DNA of 14,725 bases from NCBI GenBank assembly GCA_002385415.1, contig DGDL01000072.1:1-14725 (forward strand), given 5' to 3'. Below are positions 14,076 through 14,725 of this stretch, in pieces (position 1 is the stretch's first letter; every line of letters begins with the position of its first letter). Position numbers and translations under genes: made by a program. This DNA comes from Clostridiales bacterium UBA3953. Lineage in GTDB: Bacteria > Bacillota > Clostridia > Oscillospirales > CAG-272. Under the pieces are notes generated by a model. The model saw nothing but the letters and a program-made list of their open reading frames with translations, ran no database searches and had not been told where the DNA came from.

Positions 14076-14104
14076 ATTATAGCCCCGCGCGTGAATTTTG
14101 TCAA
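14076..14104 (-). promoter_or_regulatory. Consensus promoter of truB
   Basis: On the minus strand TTGACA (14104-14099), a 17-base spacer and TATAAT (14081-14076) match the sigma-A consensus perfectly. Transcription would start near 14069, about 75 bases before the truB ATG. It begins only nine bases beyond the groEL terminator stem, so read-through and de novo initiation are cleanly separated. Confidence 0.88.
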
Positions 14105-14112
14105 TAAAATAG

Positions 14113-14147
14113 CCCGTATCCGGTGCAAAGATGCAGCCGGATACGGG
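14113..14147 (-). terminator. groEL terminator
   Basis: CCCGTATCCGG (14113-14123) and CCGGATACGGG (14137-14147) form a perfect 11-bp stem, with TGC/GCA able to pair inside the loop. On the minus strand it is followed by CTATTTTATT, a moderately T-rich tail. It lies 30 bases after the groEL stop and upstream of truB, fitting termination of the groE operon. A TTTTAT tail on the plus side means it could also act rightward. Confidence 0.88.
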
Positions 14148-14176
14148 TTTTATCTGTAGTTTATCAGATTATCGGA

Positions 14177-14725
14177 TTAATACATGCCGCCTACGTTGGG
14201 GTTGGGAGCCGCCGGGGGCGTCTCTTCCTTGATTTCGGAAACGAGAGCCTCGGTGGTCAGAACGGTTGCTGCGATGGAAGCGGCATTCTGCAGCGCGGAA
14301 CGGGTTACCTTGGTCGGGTCAACGATTCCGGCCGAAATCATGTCGGTGTAAACTTCCTTGGCAGCGTCAAAGCCATAGCCAACCTTGCCGGATGTCACGA
14401 TCTTGTCGACTACGACCGAGCCGTCGAAGCCGGCGTTCTCGGCAATCTGGCGGACAGGCTCTTCGAGCGCTCTGATAACCAGACGGACACCGGTCTTCTC
14501 GTCGCCCTCGACGGTGTCAAGCAACTTGGAGAGGTTGGGGATGATGTTGAGGAAAGCAACACCGCCGCCCGCAACGATGCCTTCTTCTACGGCAGCCTTG
14601 GTAGCGTTGAGAGCGTCTTCGATGCGGAGCTTCTTTTCCTTCATCTCGGTCTCGGTTGCGGCACCGACCTTGATAACCGCTACGCCGCCCGAGAGCTTTG
14701 CAAGGCGCTCCTGAAGCTTTTCGCG
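14177..14725 (-). CDS. groL: Chaperonin GroEL, C-terminal part (cut by window end)
   Basis: The visible 182 residues are the C-terminal third of the 60-kDa chaperonin that forms the double-ring ATP-driven folding chamber with GroES. The frame is open to the window edge, so the true gene begins beyond 14725. REKLQERLAKLSGGVAVIKV, RIEDALNATKAAVEEG (with the ATPase aspartate of the EDAL motif), IVAGGGVAFL, YGFDAAKE and GIVDPTKVTRSALQNAAS are standard GroEL segments. The tail ends PPAAPNPNVGGMY, so it has a short GGM-type end with a final tyrosine and lacks long GGM repeats. An internal ATG at 14644 is not a start. groES presumably lies upstream, to the right of the window. Codon use looks more optimised than its neighbours, as expected for a highly expressed gene. 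Confidence 0.97.
   Translation of the reverse strand, partial: REKLQERLAKLSGGVAVIKVGAATETEMKEKKLRIEDALNATKAAVEEGIVAGGGVAFLNIIPNLSKLLDTVEGDEKTGVRLVIRALEEPVRQIAENAGFDGSVVVDKIVTSGKVGYGFDAAKEVYTDMISAGIVDPTKVTRSALQNAASIAATVLTTEALVSEIKEETPPAAPNPNVGGMY

Noticed and set aside
14177..14644. groEL as a short complete gene starting at an internal ATG
   Set aside because: The frame stays open to the window edge with standard GroEL sequence upstream of that ATG, so the gene is simply cut by the window end.
1..14725. CRISPR array, defence system, prophage, insertion sequence, tRNA or rRNA genes
   Set aside because: No regularly spaced direct repeats, transposase, integrase, phage or nuclease proteins, cloverleaf candidates or rRNA sequence were recognised by eye on either strand.

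Overview
The window looks like the end of a metagenomic or draft-genome contig from an anaerobic, Gram-positive member of the Firmicutes, probably Clostridia (Oscillospiraceae-like). The evidence is strong GGAGG-type ribosome binding sites, near-consensus sigma-A promoters, a lipoprotein solute-binding protein with an EF-hand-like loop, a HAAS-type membrane protein, a SpoIID/LytB enzyme and NfnAB, an electron-bifurcating ferredoxin/NADPH enzyme typical of strict anaerobes. The species placement is inference. Bases 1-19 are a sequencing-library transposon end, not genomic DNA.

Layout. A partial HAAS-domain membrane protein (20-647, minus) runs off the left edge. It is separated from trmB (801-1433, plus) by a compact region holding two facing promoters and a terminator-like hairpin that could be an attenuator. 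Next is a sugar-type ABC solute-binding lipoprotein (1549-3021, plus), with a 15-bp palindrome over its -35 box. It ends at a hairpin shared with a long leftward operon.

That operon (11237 down to 3069, minus) has one clear promoter and no obvious internal terminator. In order it encodes a small exported protein, a membrane-anchored SpoIID/LytB glycan-cleaving enzyme, a GxGYxYP-family putative glycoside hydrolase, a 59-residue two-helix membrane protein with a TTG start, NfnA, NfnB and an RlmI-type rRNA methyltransferase. The first two are translationally coupled, and so are nfnA and nfnB. The set mixes cell-wall or glycan functions with redox supply and rRNA modification.

To the right, a 376-base divergent intergenic region leads to a membrane-anchored CBM9-like surface protein (11614-12471, plus) and a small HEAT-like protein (12665-13018, plus). 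The latter meets truB (13074-13994, minus) at a shared hairpin. truB has a perfect consensus promoter just downstream of the groEL terminator. The last gene is the C-terminal third of groEL (14177-14725, minus), cut by the window end.

No CRISPR array, defence island, phage, integrase, insertion sequence, rRNA or tRNA gene was seen. Most of the window is housekeeping and cell-envelope genes. The points worth a second look are the possible attenuator, the shared operator-like repeats, the small membrane protein and the odd gene content of the long operon.
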